From contig DDFC01000010.1 in assembly GCA_002336895.1 (NCBI GenBank), forward strand, positions 354,242 to 418,241: a stretch of 64,000 bases of DNA, given 5' to 3'. Position numbers and translations under genes: made by a program. This DNA comes from Verrucomicrobiaceae bacterium UBA1938 (GTDB lineage: Bacteria > Verrucomicrobiota > Verrucomicrobiia > Verrucomicrobiales > Verrucomicrobiaceae). Shown here in pieces: positions 60,351 through 64,000 of this stretch; positions within the stretch are counted from its first letter, which is position 1; each line of letters opens with the position of its first letter. Under the pieces are notes generated by a model that ran no database searches, was not told the origin of the DNA, and was given only the letters and a program-made list of their open reading frames with translations.

Positions 60351-63300
60351 CCCTTTGCTCTGGCCTCCGGTCTTGCCACGGCACTGCTGAAGGCGGCAGG
60401 TGGGCGCACGGGCTTTGAGGCTGCGCTGGGGGCCAAGGCCGGCACGCTGAGCGCTGTGAAGGAGGCTGCGCAGGGATATTGGAAAAATCTTTTGCGCAAC
60501 GTGCCCCAGCACGCGCTGGCGGAAATCCCCAAGGAGCTGCCGCACGAGCTCTTCAGCCAGATGGTGCAGCAGGGCCGCCTCTCCGTGCAGGACGGGCAGC
60601 TTTTAAACAACAAGTTTAATGGCGGTGTGTCCTCCTATGCGGACCGCGAGAAAGCGGAGGCCGCGCAGAGGCAGGATGCCGGCCTGCAGCAGATGTATGA
60701 GCAGGGCAAAGGCGCGGAGGACAAGCCCAACTTCAAGAGCTGGCTGGAGAAGGGGGACCCGCAGCGCGATGCGCAGGTGCAGGCCCGGGCGAAGGAGCTG
60801 GGCGTGAGCGAGGACGAGGTGCGGCGAGATCTGGAAACGCGCCGGGTGATGGACTTTTCCACGCCGCTCACGCAGAAGGGGCACGACGAGCAAAGCGGTG
60901 TGATCAATGGCCTGAGGCGCGGTCTTGGCATCGGTGGGTTTGAGGATTCCACACGCCTGCTGCCCAATGGCGGCCTGGCCGTGAACCCGTCTCTGGGAGA
61001 GGACCAGTCGAAGTTTGAGCAGGCGGTCAACAACTCGTCTGCGAGCAAAGAGGCGAAGGAGGCGGCGCTGAAGCAGTGGACCGCCTACCATGATGCGTGG
61101 CTGACGAAGGCCACCGACACCCTGAAGGCGAGCAAGACCCTGCCGGGCATTCAGGATTACAACGAGTGGCTGACCAGCAACACGGCGGCGGGGCATTTTT
61201 CTGAAAAGCGCCCGGATGGCAGCGTGCGCCAGTACACGGACAATGAGAAGACACAGCTCTATCTGGATGCGATGAAGGGACGCAGCGGGCTGCGGAAGTT
61301 CATGGACAATGTGAGCACCTCTCTGGTGGCTGGCGGCGGCCAGGTGGTGGCGGGAGTGCTGGGGGCGGAGGCCCTGGCCCGAAACACTTTCCAGGACATC
61401 ACGGGGTTGGATATTGGAGGAAATCAGGTGAGCGAGGCTGCAGCAGCCATGGCCCGGCAAAATCAGGCGCTGACGCAGGCGCATGAACTCACCGGCACCA
61501 TTGAAGGGGCGGGAGGCCGCATTGTCAGCGGGGTGGCGCAGGCGGTGCCCAGCGTAGGGTTTACGGTGGGCACCGGCGGCGCTGGCGGAGCTGCGCTGGC
61601 TTTTGTGCAGGGCGCTGGCAGCACCTACAATGAGCTCCTGCAGCATCACCTCGACAAGGGGATGAGCCCGCAGGAGGCGCACCGTGCGGCTGCGGGCACG
61701 GCCATCGCCTCGGGGGCGGTGAGCGCGGCGCTGGGCAAGATCATGCCCGGCGGGGCGCAGGCGCTGAACAATCCGGCGACGCGGGAGGCGGCGAAGAGGA
61801 GCTTTGGCACAGTGCTCAAATCCGCGCTCAAGGGCGCGGCGGAGGAGATCCCGCAGGAGGTGATCGACGGCGGGTTCAACCACATCGCCACGGAGATGAG
61901 CAAGGGGAAGAGCTTCAACGAGGCAGCGACGAGCTACGCGGAGCAGTTTCCGCAGAGCGCGCTGACGGCGGCGCTGCTGGGCGGAGGAGTGCAGGCTGCG
62001 GGGGATCATCGCACGGGTGGGCAACAGGGCGGTGCAGGCAAGCCGCCTGCGCCTGCATCCGGCCCAGACCGGGTGGGCGCATCGGCACCGCCGCCGCGTC
62101 CTGGGGAGCAGACCTTTACCGTGGCCGGGGTGGATGGCCCGGATGTGCCGGCACCGAAGCCGGGTGCTCCGCCGCAGAAGCCGGGAGCGGGTGCGCTGAT
62201 CACGCCCACGGGGACGGAGGGTGGCGAGGCTCCGGGGCCGGAAGCGGCTTCTTCATCAGGGCAACAAATACCACAAGATACCACGAAGAGCGATCGGCAA
62301 GCACCGGCGACGGGCGGCAGCGGCCAGCCTGCGGCAGGTGCGCCACCCGCAGCGCCAGCGGCGACGCTGAAGGATGCGGAGAAGGTGCTGGGGAACATCG
62401 AGCGGCTGAAGGCGAAGCAGAAGGCAGGGAAGCTGAGTCTGCAGGAGCAGCGTGAGCTGGCGCAGTCTGAAAACGTTGTGGCGCTGACGCAGGTGGCGAA
62501 TCTGGAGGCGGAGCAGCAGGCGCTGCGCAAGCTGCCGCAGCCGCGCAAGCTGGACCCGGCGAAAGCGGAGGCGCTGGAGAAGGCGCGGGAAGTGCTGAAG
62601 AGGCCGTGGCCGGGCGGGGAAGACACGCCTGCGGATGCATTTGGGGCGGGGGCTTCCTCACAAACAAGCAGCCCAGGTGGCCTGCCGCCAGCCAATGACA
62701 GCAGTGGACAGCCATTGCCTGTTTCTACCACCGGCCAGCCGACATCCCGCGTGCCTACGCCTGAAGAAGTCGGAGGTGCTCAAAAGGCCATCGACAAGCT
62801 CAAGGCACAAGACAGGCCGCTCAGCCAGGAGGAGCAGCGGCAGCTGGATGCCGCCGAGAAAACAGTGGCCCGGAAAACGGAAGCGAACCTTCTGGCGCAG
62901 AAGGCTGCTGTGGAAAAGGCCGGTAAAAGCCTGCATCCCACGGCAGCGAAGGCACTGGCTGATGCACAGGCCATACTGGCACGCCCGGTGCCGGGAGAGG
63001 CAAATGGTCCGCCAGGGAAGGATGGGGGGACAGCGACCGCGCCCCAGGCACAAAACAGCGCCGATGGCCCCCGCCTGCAGTTCAGCCAGGGTGGTGCAAA
63101 TCCCAAACCCACCGCAGACAGCGACATCGTGGACGCCCACCGCATTCTCGCGCAGGAGGAAGACGCTTTCCAACTCGGCAAGAGCAAGCCGGATACTTCC
63201 CAGATGAGCACCGATGATGCTCTCAACACTCTGGCCAAGAGCTACTCGCAAGACGGGCTGGAACTCAAAGTCCGCAGGGAAGGCCCCACCGACCGTTCCT

Positions 63301-64000
63301 TCCGCATCGAGACGCCCAACGGGGAGGCGGTGGTCACATTGGACCATGAGAATAAAACGATGCGCATCAACAGCGCCAATCTCGAAAGCAACACCACCAA
63401 GCGTGGCGGCGGAACCAACGTCTATCAGATGGCCTCCACTTTCGCGCAGCAGCATGGCTACACTTTCCTGCCGGACAAGACCGTCCAGCCCGTCGCGCAA
63501 AACCGCCGTATCAGCCAGATGATCTCCTCCGTGCTGCGGCATGGAGGCAGCACAAAGCACTTTGATGGAGATGCCACCTTTAAGGGGGCCCAAACCGGCG
63601 ATCAGATCATTGCGAACGAGACGCCCGTCACCAAAATCGAGCTGCCCGGCTGGAAGCCTGGCGACGATGAACACAACCTCGCCCTCATGCTTCGCCGCGA
63701 GCATGCCGATGTCATGGCTGCGGCCAAGGCAAAAGGCATCGATCTCAGTCATTTGACATACGATTCCAACACACACACCATCATCAATGGCCATACCGGG
63801 ACCCCCCTTACAGAAGGAGCTCTTAAATCTCTCGTGGACCGATTTGAACCCGGAGATAGTGGAGTCGGCGCGACAACACTTCTTAGGGCCCTTGTCACCG
63901 GATCCGCGCTACAGGGACACAGCTCCGGGGGACGCGTTCAGCCTCTACGTGAGAATGCGGGAGGAAACTCCGGAGGGCTGGACACTGGGGAATCTGATAA
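60351..64000 (+). CDS. 5'-truncated paralogue of the large polyvalent-like protein, runs off the window
   Basis: A single frame (in phase with the stop at 60318-60320) stays open to the window end, more than 1200 codons. Its first ~70 codons match the core of the upstream large protein (ALASGL, GGRTGFEAALGAKAGT, EAAQGYWKNLLRxVP at about 56955-57120). The N-terminal ~770 residues are missing and no good start exists (GTG near 60456, or ATG 60561 without a ribosome-binding site). It continues with another hydrophobic core (AGGGQVVAGVLGAEALARN, FTVGTGGAGGAALAF), then two ~80-residue helical repeats, then a domain with GGGTNVYQMASTFAQQHGYTF and MISSVLRHGGSTKHF. I associate that last pattern with acyltransferase-like domains of phage polyvalent proteins. 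It is probably a recombination product or pseudogene. Confidence 0.65.
62364..62999 (+). repeat. Duplicated ~80-residue helical coding repeat in the truncated paralogue
   Basis: Residues encoded at 62364-62621 (DAEKVLGNIERLKAKQ ... EALEKAREVLKRPWPGGE) and 62757-62999 (GAQKAIDKLKAQDRPLS ... KALADAQAILARPVPGE) are divergent copies of one helical unit. Placed between the hydrophobic core and the final domain, they parallel the A/B linker repeats of the upstream gene, although the sequence is different. Confidence 0.75.

Noticed and set aside
60603..62024. 473-aa minus-strand frame
   Set aside because: It lies opposite the continuous frame of the truncated paralogue, which shows homology to the upstream gene and organised repeats. 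The minus translation is Arg/His/Leu-rich.

Overview
The window looks like a chromosomal segment of a high-GC, Gram-negative bacterium, most likely from the Verrucomicrobiota (Prosthecobacter/Verrucomicrobium-like). That assignment is an inference. It rests on the mix of a formylglycine sulfatase, a Tat-exported Gfo/Idh oxidoreductase, a xylose-isomerase-like TIM barrel, an lpxB preceded by a GnnA-like dehydrogenase, a reduced type II secretion cluster and a very large coiled-coil membrane protein typical of the PVC group.

Positions 1-4557 hold the 3' end of ftsK, a small hypothetical gene, a hairpin-rich gap, and moxR and a DUF58 gene separated by an opposite-strand membrane protein. Positions 4567-13365 are one 2932-residue reducing polyketide synthase module (KS-AT-DH-cMT-ER-KR-ACP-terminal reductase). 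It diverges from two tandem FtsX/MacB-type permeases (13528-18280) that have no ATPase beside them. Positions 18404-23688 are a tight gspK-L-M-D-like operon (three pseudopilus/inner-membrane components and a secretin). Positions 23832-27865, on the minus strand, carry lpxB overlapping a Gfo/Idh gene (probably lipid A sugar chemistry), a small secreted protein and ffh.

Positions 27958-32267 are a four-gene minus-strand envelope operon: three related secreted coiled-coil/beta-domain proteins, one with a degenerate nuclease-like fold, and a lipoprotein polysaccharide deacetylase. Positions 32606-45015 hold a membrane-anchored papain-like candidate, a small acidic protein, a sulfatase, a ROK-type regulator, a divergent Gfo/Idh and TIM-barrel pair, an L,D-transpeptidase-like lipoprotein and a multi-PAS hybrid histidine kinase. 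Positions 45253-49938 are a 1561-residue Gln-rich coiled-coil membrane protein.

From about 50 kb to the end the content changes to a mobile, phage-like region. It has a terminase-like protein with a degenerate P-loop, a 7-bp tandem repeat, a protein with three near-identical repeats, and a 1238-residue multidomain protein. That protein ends in a 51-residue tandem linker followed by a compositionally distinct C-terminal domain with an HExxExH motif. Downstream come a duplicated-domain protein (candidate immunity), an orphan copy of the linker fused to a ParB-like domain, a TPR-like protein (second candidate immunity), and a 5'-truncated paralogue of the large protein that runs off the window. 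I read this as a recombinational cassette array of polymorphic-toxin type carried by a phage-like 'polyvalent' protein. It is the best candidate here for an undescribed system.
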